A DNA stretch of 42,797 nucleotides from Selenomonadaceae bacterium (GCA_017470715.1 JAFUYE010000125.1:1-42797), one strand, 5' to 3'. Positions 15,050 to 25,979 are shown, counted from the first letter of the stretch. Program-made: numbers and translations. Notes: generated by a model not told the origin, from the sequence alone.

Positions 15050-15741
15050 CGCCCGAACACACGGTAGTTGTCGTCCCGCAGTCGTCAAATTTCGGCTCAA
15101 CACTTGCAAGTTTGCTTGTCGTCATTGTGCTGACTTGCGCGGCAATTTTTTTCTTCATGAAACACCGCAAAATCAAAGAAGAACAAATGACGTTCGAGCA
15201 ACTGCAGAGCATCATTTACGAAGAAGTTCAAGACGTGTACGAACTTGCGTTGGTCAGAGAAAATTTTAAATCGACTGTCTCGGTTGACGTTGACAAAAAA
15301 ATTCCGTTCCTGAACGTTCACATGCCCGGCACTTCGCGAAAATTTTTGATGGATTATTCGGGAACGATTGTTTGCGGCTTCGACTTGAGCGGAGTACAAG
15401 TTTTGCGTGACGGCACGTTTGGCAATAAAGTCAAAGTCATTCTTCCGTCGAGCAAAATTTTGGATATATATGCCGACGTGAATTCGTTCAATATTCATTT
15501 GCAAGACGCGGGAATTTTGGCGTCGAATATCAAAATCGAAGAGCAAAACGCGTGGGTAGCCGCCGACGTTGCCAAACACGGACGCCAAGCCGTTCAAGAA
15601 GGGTTGCTGTTGCGTGCCGACGACAACGCTCAAAAACTTTTGCTGTCACGAATAAACAATCGTGGCTTGAATCAAAGTTTTGATTTAGAAGTTTTGACTT
15701 TGGACAGCGGAGACGTTCGACAATTAAATCCGCCGCAATAA
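15046..15741 (+). CDS. DUF4230-family membrane-anchored protein
   Basis: 231 residues. One membrane segment (LASLLVVIVLTCAAIFFFM, about residues 20-38) followed by a soluble domain resembling DUF4230, with the IPFLNVHMPGTSRKFLMDYSG and ILPSSKILDIYAD strands. Function of the family is unknown. It overlaps the preceding gene by four bases (ATGA), so the three genes from 14353 are probably translated together. A structured repeat (15832-16010) follows. Confidence 0.75.
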   Translation: MTPEHTVVVVPQSSNFGSTLASLLVVIVLTCAAIFFFMKHRKIKEEQMTFEQLQSIIYEEVQDVYELALVRENFKSTVSVDVDKKIPFLNVHMPGTSRKFLMDYSGTIVCGFDLSGVQVLRDGTFGNKVKVILPSSKILDIYADVNSFNIHLQDAGILASNIKIEEQNAWVAADVAKHGRQAVQEGLLLRADDNAQKLLLSRINNRGLNQSFDLEVLTLDSGDVRQLNPPQ

Positions 15742-15831
15742 AAGCAGTTAGGAGTTGTTGGTAAATAATCAAGCGTTATTGCTTCGATTGGCGCGTTCGT
15801 TGAATTGAGTTTTTAGAATCTACTTTCTTTT

Positions 15832-16010
15832 GCTTGCCCAAAAGAAAGTAGCAAAGAAAACGCGAACGCTCACCAGTTCGCCTTCGCCACCTGCGCGGCG
15901 GGCGGCTGCTCGTTCGTTGTAAAAACGTTGCGATAATCCGTGGGTAGTCGTGCCCGCAAATTTCGCATCACGCGAAATACGCGGGCGAGGTCGTCATCCG
16001 TGACGGCCTC
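15832..16010. repeat. dispersed structured intergenic element, copy 2
   Basis: Same three-hairpin layout as 5691-5856. Stem 1: ACTTTCTTTTG (15832-15842) with 15849-15859, loop CTTGCC, one pair shorter than in copy 1 on both arms. Stem 2: GCCCGCAAATTTCGC (15952-15966) with 15972-15986, two mismatches. Stem 3: GAGGTCGTCA (15987-15996) with 16001-16010, loop TCCG, one G-T pair. The stem bases differ from copy 1 but the pairing is kept. Confidence 0.7.
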
Positions 16011-16035
16011 AAGTTTGCCGATTACTAATCAAAAA

Positions 16036-16069
16036 ACCGCCCGAAATTTTTCCGAGCGGTATTTTTTTT
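16036..16069. terminator. terminator at the end of gdhA
   Basis: ACCGCCCG (16036-16043) pairs with CGAGCGGT (16053-16060) with one mismatch; A-run before and eight T after, so usable from both sides. Confidence 0.7.
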
Positions 16070-16084
16070 GGCGTGAGAAAATTT

Positions 16085-17548
<1,464 letters not shown>

Positions 17549-17968
17549 TTATTTCGTCGACAGGACAAAAACTCCGACAAGACATAACGTCGCGCCGAAA
17601 ATTTTTTGTGCGGTAATTTCTTCGTGCCAAAAAATTCCGCCGACGGCAAGCATTGCCAACGCGATTAAAATGTTCACGATTAATGACGCCGTTGAAAGTT
17701 CGCCGCCCGCACGGTAAATCATCACGAAAGCCGCTTCCACGCCCGTTATCGACAATCCCATCAAAAAGCACGCCCAATTTGTTTTCGACGCTTCGATTAA
17801 AATTTTTTCGTGCGGCGTAACCAAAAATAAAATCACGGTTGCGACAAGTGCGGTGGCGTAATTGACTGCCAAACCCATGAACGCATTTTGTTCGGCGGGA
17901 ATCGACTTGCTTGCGACGTGATAAAAAACATTTGCGGCGACGGCTACGAATATCGGCAGAAAAATCAT
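17549..17968 (-). CDS. half-size EamA/DMT-family membrane protein
   Basis: 139 residues with four to five hydrophobic segments, resembling one EamA half of the drug/metabolite transporter superfamily: VNYATALVATVILFLVTP near residue 40 and LIVNILIALAMLAVGGIFWHEEITAQKIFGA near 95 with the usual WHE motif before the last helix. Such four-helix members act as dimers. GGAGG lies 8 bases before the ATG at 17968. The cargo cannot be inferred; no partner lies next to it. Confidence 0.8.
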   Translation of the reverse strand: MIFLPIFVAVAANVFYHVASKSIPAEQNAFMGLAVNYATALVATVILFLVTPHEKILIEASKTNWACFLMGLSITGVEAAFVMIYRAGGELSTASLIVNILIALAMLAVGGIFWHEEITAQKIFGATLCLVGVFVLSTK

Positions 17969-18114
17969 TGCATGTTCCTCCAAAAAAAATCGGCACTTAC
18001 CGACGAACTTTCCGAGGCTCTCAGCCCTTGCCTGCAGTTCGTGTGTAAATGCCTTGCGTTCGTCATCCGGCGACGGCGAACGTGCGTTTATTCGAGTGAA
18101 AAATTTTTCGTAAA

Positions 18115-19098
18115 TTATCTTTGAACGACGGTGGTCATTTCGTAAAAAATGTCGTCAAGCGAATTGTCGTTTTCGGGTGCGCCGACCAAATCGCTCGGCA
18201 CTTGAACGTAAACTTCTTTTTTCGGGGAAATGTACGTGGTGTACGATTTCAATTCGGCATAGTAGCCCATTGCGTCAAGCAGGTCGCGTTCTTCGTCGGT
18301 GAGCGTGATTTCACCCGCCGCCGCTTGGTCGAGGACGTAACGCGAATAGGCACGCATGATGTCGGTTAAGTCAAAAGCCGCCGTGACGGTTTCCCAATCG
18401 GGTTTGTTGACTGTCCACGAAAAAGTAATGTCGTTGTCGCGAATTGCCGTCATCCAACGAGTGAAAACTTCGCGTTGTTGATCGCGGAATTTTTCGTCGG
18501 AAATGTTCGCGAATGAACCTTCGGCGTTTTTCTCAAGCACGGCGGCAATTTTTTTACCGTCAAGCGTAACTTTCATAACGCGCATGTCGGCTGTGTCTTT
18601 AAGGAGTTCAACGTCTTTGACGGCGTCGAGATTGTTTCTGAGCATTGAGTTATCGGTTGATTTCCAAAGCGCGGCGATACCTGCGGGCAAGCCGGGCAGT
18701 TGCATGTAGCTCCAACGACCGAGACGCCGGACGTAAAGTTTCATTTCGTTGTTGCCGTCCTGCTGAATAAAGAACGGTATTTGGTTGTTCGTCGAATAAT
18801 TTCTTTTGAGATTTGTATATGTCCACGCCAATTCGCCGCTCATCAACAAAACGCCGTTTGCGTTGACTTGTGCTTTTGAATCAATGTCCAGATGGAAATT
18901 CGGGGAAATGAGCGAAAGATCTTGGTCGACAATACGCACGTCGGCACGCTGTCCCAAATAAGCTTCGCGGAACGCATTCATACCCGCCGAATCCGCGCTG
19001 ACGACATCCGTGCCGCCGAAAAAGATTGAGCCGCTCACCGCCGCAACAGTCGCGACTTTGGCGAAACGACGAAGATTTAACTTGTCGAAAAATTTCAT
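18115..19098 (-). CDS. secreted protein with LolA/LppX-like pattern, unknown function
   Basis: 327 residues with a signal peptide (about residues 1-36, cut after DVVSA) and no lipobox cysteine. The mature part alternates beta strands: IDSKAQVNANGVLLMSGE, IPFFIQQDGNNEMKLYVR and MRVMKVTLDGKKIAAVLEK suggest the half-barrel fold of LolA/LppX-type periplasmic proteins; this is inference from pattern only. The C-terminus (EITLTDEERDLLDAMGYYAE) is helical. GGAGGG precedes the ATG at 19098. It has its own promoter and stands alone. Confidence 0.7.
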   Translation of the reverse strand: MKFFDKLNLRRFAKVATVAAVSGSIFFGGTDVVSADSAGMNAFREAYLGQRADVRIVDQDLSLISPNFHLDIDSKAQVNANGVLLMSGELAWTYTNLKRNYSTNNQIPFFIQQDGNNEMKLYVRRLGRWSYMQLPGLPAGIAALWKSTDNSMLRNNLDAVKDVELLKDTADMRVMKVTLDGKKIAAVLEKNAEGSFANISDEKFRDQQREVFTRWMTAIRDNDITFSWTVNKPDWETVTAAFDLTDIMRAYSRYVLDQAAAGEITLTDEERDLLDAMGYYAELKSYTTYISPKKEVYVQVPSDLVGAPENDNSLDDIFYEMTTVVQR

Positions 19099-19156
19099 TG
19101 CATTGCCCTCCAAAAACTTTTATCGTGTAGAGTTTTTCAGACTCAACGTCGCGTCA

Positions 19157-19185
19157 ATGATAACTTTACCGTTTTTGATTGTCAA
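19157..19185 (-). promoter_or_regulatory. promoter of the 19098 secreted-protein gene
   Basis: A perfect TTGACA (19180-19185) with TATCAT (19157-19162) on the minus strand, 17 bases apart, about 58 bases before the start codon. Confidence 0.65.
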
Positions 19186-19312
19186 GAAATGCCAAAGCTA
19201 AAAAGTTTTAAATGCGGCAGGAAATGTAGCGCGCTTTGTTGAATCAAACACAAAATTTTTTTCGGCGCGAGCGTCGACTTGTCGAAACCAAATAAATTTA
19301 TTGGTGATGAAA

Positions 19313-19789
19313 ATGTCAGTCATAAAACTTCAAACGGGTGCAAATAAAAAGTTCCTTTGCCCGAAATGCGGTCAACCGTTGCGAACCGTTGCCGGCAATT
19401 CCATTTCAATCAAAAACGGACGCGTGGATTTGGATGCAACTTTGCCGCGCCAAATTTGCGACGAGTGCGGTGTCTTTTATCGCGAACTTTTGCATTCGGG
19501 TTATTATCACGTTTACGATTTGCCCGAAAACGAACGTCAACAAAAAAAAGCTCACAAAGTCATTGCCACGGGCGATATTCCGCCGACAATTTTGAAGCGC
19601 GAAGCCGACGGAAAATGTCCTTGTCCGCGTTGCGGCGAACGCATGGATTTTGTCGAAGGCGGTGCCGTGCAAATTGTCAACGGCAAGCCGGATTTCAGCA
19701 ACACGATGGATCATTTCGTCTGCGCGGGTTGCAATTCGGTTTTCCGCAAAATCGTCGGCACGGATTATTTCCAGTGGTCGGAAAGGTGA
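19313..19789 (+). CDS. tandem zinc-ribbon protein
   Basis: 158 residues made of two similar halves. Each has CPxCG followed by CxxC (CPKCGQ...CDECG and CPRCGE...CAGCN), separated by a linker; between the pairs both halves read roughly V-x-I-x-N-G-x-x-D. An internal duplication of one zinc ribbon unit is the simplest explanation. I take the ATG at 19313 because GGTGA lies 5 bases upstream; the site is weak. Its stop codon lies within the ribosome site of the FkbM gene. Function unknown. Confidence 0.7.
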   Translation: MSVIKLQTGANKKFLCPKCGQPLRTVAGNSISIKNGRVDLDATLPRQICDECGVFYRELLHSGYYHVYDLPENERQQKKAHKVIATGDIPPTILKREADGKCPCPRCGERMDFVEGGAVQIVNGKPDFSNTMDHFVCAGCNSVFRKIVGTDYFQWSER

Positions 19790-19795
19790 TTTTTT

Positions 19796-20911
19796 ATGCG
19801 AGTTTTAATCGTGAAGTTTCCTTACTTGGAAACTTTGGTTTCCGTTGAAAAAATTTGCGAGATGACCAAACGTTTCGAGTACGACATTGCGGCGATTCTT
19901 TCGTTTGACCTGCAGGAAACTTCCAAAGAAATTTGCGGTTACCCCGTCATTTCGCTCGAAGAACTGAACGATTTTCAATGGGATATTATGATTCTTGTCT
20001 GCGACGAAGAGATTTCCGATGATATTATTCCGAAAATGGTCGAGTTACAAATCGGGCGTGAAGAACAATTCAAAAATATTTTCTGGCTCCTTAAACAATT
20101 CATGATTCAAAAATACGCGGAAGTTCAAGACCCCGACATTCAAGCGACGCTGGAATATTGGAAGACGAATAAACTCAGCGTTTTTAATCAGCACATTGAC
20201 ACAGATGGCGGAATAGGACATAGCGTTTTCTTTGACGATCCGTGCGGTTTGCCGAACGTTTATTTTGAAACCTTCGACGGAACCTTACGCAAAATGTTTT
20301 TCCCGCGAGATTTTGAATTCACCGAGATAAACGGTGAGAAATTTGTCATAAATCTTACACGCGAACAGGAGCCGACTTCCCCGCATCTTTACATTAAAGG
20401 CGAACACAAAATTAATCCGGGCGACATTATAATTGACGCGGGAGTCTGCGAAGGAAATTTCGCGCTCAAATACGTCGACATTTGTTCCAAAATGTATCTG
20501 TTTGAATGCGAGCCCAGATGGGTCGAAGTTCTTGAGCAAACTTTTCGCGATTACCGTGACAAAGTTACAATCATCCCGAAATTTCTTTCGGACGTGACCG
20601 ACGACAAAAATATCACGCTTGACGACGCACTTCCCGATTTTCGCGGACAAAACATTTTCATTAAAATGGACATCGAAGGTGCCGAGCCCAAAGCTCTGCG
20701 CGGCGCGAAAAGAATTTTGACAAACAACCGCGTCAAAGCTTCCGTGTGCGCTTATCACAATGCCGACGATTGCATTCGCATAAAAGGCATTTTCCGCAAA
20801 TACGGCTACGAAGTTTCGACAAGCAACGGTTGGATGGTTTTCGCTTACGATCCGAAAATTTTTGACACGGCGGATTTTCGCAAGGGCATTGTTTACGCCG
20901 AAAATTATTGA
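19796..20911 (+). CDS. FkbM-family methyltransferase
   Basis: 371 residues. An N-terminal domain of about 190 residues starts with an alpha/beta segment (RVLIVKFPYLETLVSVEKI) and is not recognisable. The C-terminal SAM-dependent FkbM methyltransferase domain has motif I in IIIDAGVCEGNFALKYVD near residue 213, an acidic post-strand FECEPRW near 240 and the FkbM-typical KMDIEGAEPKALRGAKRIL near 289. FkbM enzymes O-methylate sugars, lipids or natural products. The AAGGTGA ribosome site overlaps the stop of the preceding gene. The substrate is unknown. Confidence 0.85.
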   Translation: MRVLIVKFPYLETLVSVEKICEMTKRFEYDIAAILSFDLQETSKEICGYPVISLEELNDFQWDIMILVCDEEISDDIIPKMVELQIGREEQFKNIFWLLKQFMIQKYAEVQDPDIQATLEYWKTNKLSVFNQHIDTDGGIGHSVFFDDPCGLPNVYFETFDGTLRKMFFPRDFEFTEINGEKFVINLTREQEPTSPHLYIKGEHKINPGDIIIDAGVCEGNFALKYVDICSKMYLFECEPRWVEVLEQTFRDYRDKVTIIPKFLSDVTDDKNITLDDALPDFRGQNIFIKMDIEGAEPKALRGAKRILTNNRVKASVCAYHNADDCIRIKGIFRKYGYEVSTSNGWMVFAYDPKIFDTADFRKGIVYAENY

Positions 20912-20914
20912 AAC

Positions 20915-20943
20915 TTGCGAACGAGAAAACTAACTGGTATTAT
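20915..20943 (+). promoter_or_regulatory. extended -10 promoter of the ftsB-ftsH run
   Basis: TTGCGA (20915-20920), 17-base spacer ending in TGG, TATTAT (20938-20943); 25 bases before the first start codon. Confidence 0.6.
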
Positions 20944-20967
20944 ATGCAAAGTTGAGGAGGTTGCTCC

Positions 20968-21246
20968 ATGAGCAAAGGAAAAAGCGGCTTTAACTGGTTC
21001 GCGCTGTTTATGTTCGTGATGATTGCGTATTTCTCCACGGTGCTCATCTCTCAACAAGTTCACCTGTCGCACGTGAACGAAAGTCAACGCATCGCCGACA
21101 AAAGACTTGAATCCGCCAAAGCAACCAACATGCGCTTGCAAAAAGAATTGGCGGAACTGCAGAACCTCGACAACATCGAAAAACTTGCGCGTGAAGATTT
21201 GGGACTTGCCAAGGAAGGCGAACTTCCCTATCAGGCGGCGCGATAA
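20968..21246 (+). CDS. septum formation initiator (FtsB/DivIC family)
   Basis: 92 residues: a short cytoplasmic N-terminus, one membrane helix (WFALFMFVMIAYFSTVLIS, about residues 10-28) and a coiled coil (about 35-75) ending in ENLAREDLGLAKEGE-like text (IEKLAREDLGLAKEGELPY), the hallmark of this family. It acts in the divisome with FtsL and FtsQ. GAGGAGG precedes the ATG. In Firmicutes it commonly lies before S1, tilS, hpt and ftsH as here. Confidence 0.9.
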   Translation: MSKGKSGFNWFALFMFVMIAYFSTVLISQQVHLSHVNESQRIADKRLESAKATNMRLQKELAELQNLDNIEKLAREDLGLAKEGELPYQAAR

Positions 21247-21279
21247 GTTTTAAAAAATTTTTTTCGGGAGGACAAGATT

Positions 21280-21708
21280 TTGGCAACGGAAGCAGGCAGC
21301 ATCGTCGAAGGCAAAGTTACACGCATTACCGGTTTCGGAGCTTTCGTCGAACTTGAAGACGGAAAAGTCGGGTTGATTCACATTTCGGAGGTCGCCGACG
21401 TTTATGTCAACGACGTGCACGATTATTTGAGCGAGGGCGACAAAGTTCAAGTTAAAGTCGTCAGCGTCGAAGGTACCGGCAAAATCGCATTGTCGCTCAA
21501 ACAAGCAAAACCCAAGCCGGCTCAAGAGGACGCCCCGCCTTTAAGGCAAAACCGACGCGGCGATTTTCGCAAACCCCAAAGGCAGCTGTCGGCTTCGTTT
21601 GAAGATAAGCTGTCCAAATTCCTCAAAGACAGCGACGAAAGATTGACGGATTTGAAACGCAAGACCGACTCCAAGCGCGGCGGTCGCGGTTCGAGACGGT
21701 CGGACTGA
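21280..21708 (+). CDS. S1-domain RNA-binding protein (YabR-like)
   Basis: 142 residues. An S1 domain fills residues 6-74 (GSIVEGKVTRITGFGAFVEL, GLIHISEV, VKVVSVEGTGKIALSLKQA), followed by a basic, low-complexity tail ending in RGGRGSRRSD. The tail could bind RNA. The start is TTG with GGGAGG 8 bases upstream. In Firmicutes the YabR relative sits between divIC and tilS; the position matches. The role is probably in ribosome or RNA handling. Confidence 0.88.
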   Translation: MATEAGSIVEGKVTRITGFGAFVELEDGKVGLIHISEVADVYVNDVHDYLSEGDKVQVKVVSVEGTGKIALSLKQAKPKPAQEDAPPLRQNRRGDFRKPQRQLSASFEDKLSKFLKDSDERLTDLKRKTDSKRGGRGSRRSD

Positions 21709-21776
21709 ACTGCCCCTTGCAATTCGGCATGGGGTGATTTTTAACTGCAATTAGGAATGAGGAATTAGGAATTTTT

Positions 21777-22760
21777 TTGCTGAAACGGTTCATTGATATT
21801 TGCGCCACGACAAAAATTTTTCACGGCGTGAGCAACATTTTAATCGCGGTTTCGGGCGGCGCGGATTCCCTTGCACTTGCCGAGCTGATGATAAATTCGC
21901 GACAACGTTTCGGATTGGAAATTTCAATCGCGCATTTTGAACACGGCTTGCGCGGACAATCTTCAATCGACGATGCGGCTTTCGTGAAAACTTTTGCCGA
22001 GTCACGCGGAATAAATTTTGTCGGCGGTTCAGGTGACGTGAAAACTTTTGCGGCTCAACAAAAAATTTCAATCGAAACGGCGGCACGAATTCTGCGCTAC
22101 GAATTTTTAAGCGACGTTCGTCAACGATTGAATTGCGACGCGATTGCAACCGCACATCACGCGGACGACCAAGCGGAAACGATTTTAATGCGATTCTTGC
22201 GCGGGGCAACTTCGGCGGGACTTTCGGCAATGGATTCGCGAACGTCAACCGAATACGGATTGATTATTCGCCCGTTGCTCAAATTCCGAAAAGCCGAGCT
22301 GGAAAATTTCTGCCGCGAAAAAAATTTGTCACCGCGAATTGACGCGACGAATTTTGAACCTGACGCAACGCGCAATAAAATTCGACTGGAATTGATTCCG
22401 ACGCTTGAAAAATTTAATCCCGCGCTTGTCGAAACGCTTTGCCGATTCGCTGAAGTTTCGGCAACCGAGACTGATTTTATCGACGAACAAGCCGAAAAAA
22501 TTTTCCCCGTCGTCGTTCGCGACAATTCAATCGTTCGACCGGAATTTTTAAAACTTCACCCCGCAATTCAACGCGCCGTCATAAAAAAATTTTTCGCGCT
22601 TGTCACGGGCACCACGAAAGATTTCGGATTCACGCACATTGAAGGCGTCCGAAAAGTTTTGCTTAACGGTTTGTCGGGCGTCGAGTTGCCGAAAAATCTC
22701 CGCGCAGATTTGCGACGCGGAAAACTCAGCATATCAAAAAATTTTTACGGAAAGGGCTGA
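21777..22760 (+). CDS. tilS: tRNA(Ile)-lysidine synthetase, short form
   Basis: Modifies C34 of the CAU-anticodon isoleucine tRNA to lysidine, which is essential for reading AUA. The PP-loop SGGADS lies near residue 26, and the TilS-typical FEHGLRG near 56, AAHHADDQAET-like ATAHHADDQAET near 122 and LIIRPLLKFRKAEL near 160 follow. At 327 residues it lacks much of the C-terminal domain of the E. coli (432) and B. subtilis (472) enzymes and resembles the minimal Aquifex type. TTG start with AGGA 6 bases upstream. Followed by hpt after 5 bases. Confidence 0.94.
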   Translation: MLKRFIDICATTKIFHGVSNILIAVSGGADSLALAELMINSRQRFGLEISIAHFEHGLRGQSSIDDAAFVKTFAESRGINFVGGSGDVKTFAAQQKISIETAARILRYEFLSDVRQRLNCDAIATAHHADDQAETILMRFLRGATSAGLSAMDSRTSTEYGLIIRPLLKFRKAELENFCREKNLSPRIDATNFEPDATRNKIRLELIPTLEKFNPALVETLCRFAEVSATETDFIDEQAEKIFPVVVRDNSIVRPEFLKLHPAIQRAVIKKFFALVTGTTKDFGFTHIEGVRKVLLNGLSGVELPKNLRADLRRGKLSISKNFYGKG

Positions 22761-22765
22761 TTGCC

Positions 22766-23323
22766 ATGAAAAGCAAAGAAGATTACATCGAACGCGTGCT
22801 GTACACCGAGGAGGAAATTGCCGCCCGCACCAAGGAGATCAGCGCGCAAATCAGCGAAGATTACAAGGACATTGCCAAACCGCTTTTGACTGTCGGCATC
22901 CTCAACGGCGCAGTCATGTTTTACACGGACGTTGTGCGTCGCTTGACGATTCCCGTGCAATTCGATTTTCTTATCGCTTCAAGCTACGACGCGAATTCGC
23001 ACACTTCCGGCAAGGTCAACATCCTCAAAAATCTCGACAACGATCCGAAAGGTCGCGACATTTTGCTTGTCGAAGACATTGTTGATTCCGGCACGACGAT
23101 GAATTTTTTGGTCGATTATTTCCTCGACAAAAAGGCGTCAAGCGTCAAAATCTGCACGCTTTTGAACAAGCCTTCGCGCCGCAAAGTCGACGTGAAAATC
23201 GATTACTGCGGTTTTGAAATTCCCGACGAGTTTATTGTCGGCTACGGATTGGACTTCGCGCAGCATTATCGCAACCTGCCGTATCTGGGCATTTTGAAAC
23301 GCAGCGTTTACGGAGGAAAATAA
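22766..23323 (+). CDS. hpt: hypoxanthine phosphoribosyltransferase
   Basis: Makes IMP or GMP from hypoxanthine or guanine and PRPP. 185 residues, normal length. The PRPP-binding loop is VLLVEDIVDSGTT-like (ILLVEDIVDSGTTMNFL near residue 98), the flexible loop is SSYDANSHTSGKV near 73, and the base-binding end is PDEFIVGYGLDFAQHYRNLPY near 153. Lies between tilS and ftsH as in many Firmicutes, and could take up the hypoxanthine made by the adenine deaminase at 5894. Confidence 0.96.
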   Translation: MKSKEDYIERVLYTEEEIAARTKEISAQISEDYKDIAKPLLTVGILNGAVMFYTDVVRRLTIPVQFDFLIASSYDANSHTSGKVNILKNLDNDPKGRDILLVEDIVDSGTTMNFLVDYFLDKKASSVKICTLLNKPSRRKVDVKIDYCGFEIPDEFIVGYGLDFAQHYRNLPYLGILKRSVYGGK

Positions 23324-23363
23324 TTTCCGGCGTGAAAATTTTCGAGACAAAGGAGCGTTTTGA

Positions 23364-25295
23364 TTGAACAGTTTTTTGCGCAACGTCGGGTTTTATTTGC
23401 TGGTGATTTTTATCGCGATAACTGCCTACGATTACTTTTCCGTCAAGCCCGAACCGGTCGAAGAAACAAGTTATTCGCAGTTCCTTCAGCTGGTCGACAA
23501 GGGCGAAGTCACGAAAGTTACCTTGGTCAGAAACACGATTCAAGCTACGAAAAAAGACGGCGGCGAGTTCACGACGACAGCACCCGACGAGCCGATTGGC
23601 GACGAAACACTTGTCGGAAAACTCGAAGCCAAAGGCGTGGAAATAATTGCGCAGAATCCCAAAGACCCGCCGTGGTGGATGACGCTCCTGTCGTCTTTGT
23701 TGCCGATAATTCTTTTGGTCGGCGCGTGGTACTTCATCATCATGCAGACGCAGGGCGGCGGCTCCAAAGTCATGTCGTTCGGCAAAAGTCGTGCAAAACT
23801 CATGGGCGGCGACAAAGTCAAAATTACGTTCAACGACGTGGCGGGCGCGGACGAAGCCAAAGAAGAACTTCAAGAGGTCGTCGAATTCCTCAAGCACCCG
23901 AAAAAGTTCAACGACTTGGGCGCGAGAATTCCCAAAGGCGTTTTACTTTTCGGACCTCCCGGTACCGGTAAAACTTTGCTTGCAAAAGCCGTCGCGGGTG
24001 AAGCGGGCGTTGCGTTCTTTTCGATAAGCGGTTCGGATTTCGTTGAAATGTTCGTCGGTGTCGGCGCGTCGCGTGTTCGTGACTTGTTCGCGCAGGCGAA
24101 GAAAAATTCCCCGTGCATAATTTTTATCGACGAAATTGACGCGGTCGGTCGTCAACGTGGAGCAAACCTCGGCGGCGGGCACGACGAACGTGAACAGACT
24201 TTGAATCAGTTGCTTGTCGAAATGGACGGTTTCGCGCCGAACGAAGGCATAATCATCATTGCCGCGACGAACAGACCCGACATTTTAGACCAGGCTTTAC
24301 TTCGCCCCGGTCGCTTTGACAGACAAATCGTCGTCGATAAACCGGACGTGACGGGACGCATTGCGATTTTGCGCGTGCACACGAAAGGCAAGCCGATAGC
24401 AAAAGATGCCGACCTTGACGTTTTGGCGCGACGGACACCCGGTTTCACGGGCGCGGATTTGGCGAACCTCGTCAACGAAGCGGCATTGCTTGCGGCGCGT
24501 CGAAACAAACACGAAATCAATATGACGGAGCTTGAAGAGTCAATCGAACGCGTCATGGCGGGTCCCGAACGAAAATCCAAAGTCATGAGCGACGACGAAA
24601 AAAAGTTGACTGCCTATCACGAAGGCGGGCACGCGCTTGTCGGCATGATGTTGAAGCACGCAGACCCCGTTCACAAAGTTACGATTATTCCACGCGGACG
24701 GGCGGGCGGTTACACGTTGATGTTGCCGAAAGAAGACAGAAGTTACGCCACTCGTTCCGAATTGCTTGACCGCTTGAAAGTTTCGATGGGCGGACGTGTT
24801 GCCGAAGAAATTGTGCTTGACGAAATTTCGACGGGCGCATCTCAGGACATTCAGCAGGCAAGTAAAATCGTTCGCGCAATGATTATGCAGTACGGCATGA
24901 GCAAAACTCTCGGTCCCGTTGCTTACGGCGGCGACCCCGCGCAACAATTTTATTTCGGGCAACAGCAGAAAAATTATTCCGAAGAAGTTGCGGGCGAAAT
25001 CGACAAGGAAGTTCATCGTTACATGGAAGAGGCTTACGAAGCTTGCCGACAAATTTTGACGGACAACCGCGACAAACTCGACGCAATCGCAGCGGCTCTG
25101 CTTGACAAGGAAACTTTGTCCGCGCAGGAACTCAAGGATATTGTTTTCGGAGTTGAACCGCCGACGCTCGAAAATCCGTTTACGAAAGATCCGCCGAGTC
25201 CGCCGCCCGTCGCAGTTGAATTGAGCAAGCCGGAAGTTGTGGAGCAACCCGCCGACCGGCCGCAAGTTCCCGACACGACACCGACGCCCGTTTGA
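23364..25295 (+). CDS. ftsH: ATP-dependent zinc metalloprotease FtsH
   Basis: Membrane-bound AAA+ protease that degrades misfolded membrane proteins and regulators. 643 residues. Two membrane segments (about 5-22 and 110-130) flank an extracytoplasmic domain. Walker A GPPGTGKT near residue 196, Walker [10 protein letters not shown] near 251, the second region of homology [20 protein letters not shown] near 302, zinc motif HEGGH near 421, and the third zinc ligand in [12 protein letters not shown] near 494. The last 40 residues are rich in Pro, a variable tail. TTG start with AGGAG 8 bases upstream. Confidence 0.98.
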   Translation: MNSFLRNVGFYLLVIFIAITAYDYFSVKPEPVEETSYSQFLQLVDKGEVTKVTLVRNTIQATKKDGGEFTTTAPDEPIGDETLVGKLEAKGVEIIAQNPKDPPWWMTLLSSLLPIILLVGAWYFIIMQTQGGGSKVMSFGKSRAKLMGGDKVKITFNDVAGADEAKEELQEVVEFLKHPKKFNDLGARIPKGVLLFGPPGTGKTLLAKAVAGEAGVAFFSISGSDFVEMFVGVGASRVRDLFAQAKKNSPCIIFIDEIDAVGRQRGANLGGGHDEREQTLNQLLVEMDGFAPNEGIIIIAATNRPDILDQALLRPGRFDRQIVVDKPDVTGRIAILRVHTKGKPIAKDADLDVLARRTPGFTGADLANLVNEAALLAARRNKHEINMTELEESIERVMAGPERKSKVMSDDEKKLTAYHEGGHALVGMMLKHADPVHKVTIIPRGRAGGYTLMLPKEDRSYATRSELLDRLKVSMGGRVAEEIVLDEISTGASQDIQQASKIVRAMIMQYGMSKTLGPVAYGGDPAQQFYFGQQQKNYSEEVAGEIDKEVHRYMEEAYEACRQILTDNRDKLDAIAAALLDKETLSAQELKDIVFGVEPPTLENPFTKDPPSPPPVAVELSKPEVVEQPADRPQVPDTTPTPV

Positions 25296-25311
25296 TTTTG
25301 GAGGGATGCTT

Positions 25312-25914
25312 ATGAAAATTTTTCGGCTCGTCGTCGCAAGCTTGTTTCTTGCCGCGTTGATGATTTCGTCTTCAGTTTCAGCAGAAGGTCGATACAAAAT
25401 TATCGGCGATAGAAAAGTTGACCGCTGGTATTTCAACGGCGATAAGAATTACATTTTCTGTGGTGCAAGTATGGGCATGGGCGATTTTGTCATTAAAGAC
25501 ACGGTGAACGTCGAGAAATATGAGCCGCCGATTTATATTATTTCTGCCGATGTCGTTAGTGTGAGCAACTATTTCAATCCCAGCGGTGACTGGAAAATGA
25601 GGTGGCGTCACACCAAACGTTTTAGGTACGACTATTCCAAACGCAAGATGTACCTTTACACTCCTGATGGCGGCGGAAATTTGAGAAATCGTAACAAAAG
25701 TCTGTACAAGCGCGACAATATTGATTTTGATAGCGAATGGACTTACGTTTTTCCGAATGCCTTCTACGGTGAAGGTGCTCATTACGTTGAAGTCGGCGAA
25801 ATTGCTTTTGCTCTGGCGTACAAGCTGAAATTTTACGGGCTTAAAGGCTACAACGGCTCGGATTTTTACGAAGCTGTTCGCGGTGTTGTCGGCGAAGTGA
25901 AAGACGGCATTTGA
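25312..25914 (+). CDS. secreted protein, distant member of the 12140 family
   Basis: 200 residues with a signal peptide (MKIFRLVVASLFLAALMISS, cut near VSAEG). The mature part follows the same order of motifs as the protein at 12140-12565: VEKYEPPIYIISADVV, then a basic/aromatic strand (KRFRYDYSKRKMYLY) and an ending FALAYKLKFYG. GGAGG lies close to the ATG at 25312. It follows ftsH by 16 bases and precedes a strong terminator, so it is probably co-transcribed with the housekeeping run. The function is unknown. Confidence 0.72.
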   Translation: MKIFRLVVASLFLAALMISSSVSAEGRYKIIGDRKVDRWYFNGDKNYIFCGASMGMGDFVIKDTVNVEKYEPPIYIISADVVSVSNYFNPSGDWKMRWRHTKRFRYDYSKRKMYLYTPDGGGNLRNRNKSLYKRDNIDFDSEWTYVFPNAFYGEGAHYVEVGEIAFALAYKLKFYGLKGYNGSDFYEAVRGVVGEVKDGI

Positions 25915-25940
25915 TTTACGAAAAAATTTTTTGAGGAAGT

Positions 25941-25977
25941 GACCGCAGTTGAAGTTTGCAACGCGGTCTTATTTTTT
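25941..25977 (+). terminator. terminator of the ftsB-ftsH operon
   Basis: GACCGC (25941-25946) pairs with GCGGTC (25963-25968), with an inner GTTG/CAAC stem, followed by TTATTTTTT. Confidence 0.8.
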
Positions 25978-25979
25978 GC

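Noticed and set aside
18050-18090. A further copy of the dispersed structured element (GTCATCCGGCGACGG)
   Set aside because: Only the third stem is partly similar and pairing is imperfect; the first two hairpins are absent.
19313-20911. A glycan or secondary-metabolite cluster around the FkbM gene
   Set aside because: Apart from one zinc-ribbon gene there are no glycosyltransferase or biosynthesis neighbours.
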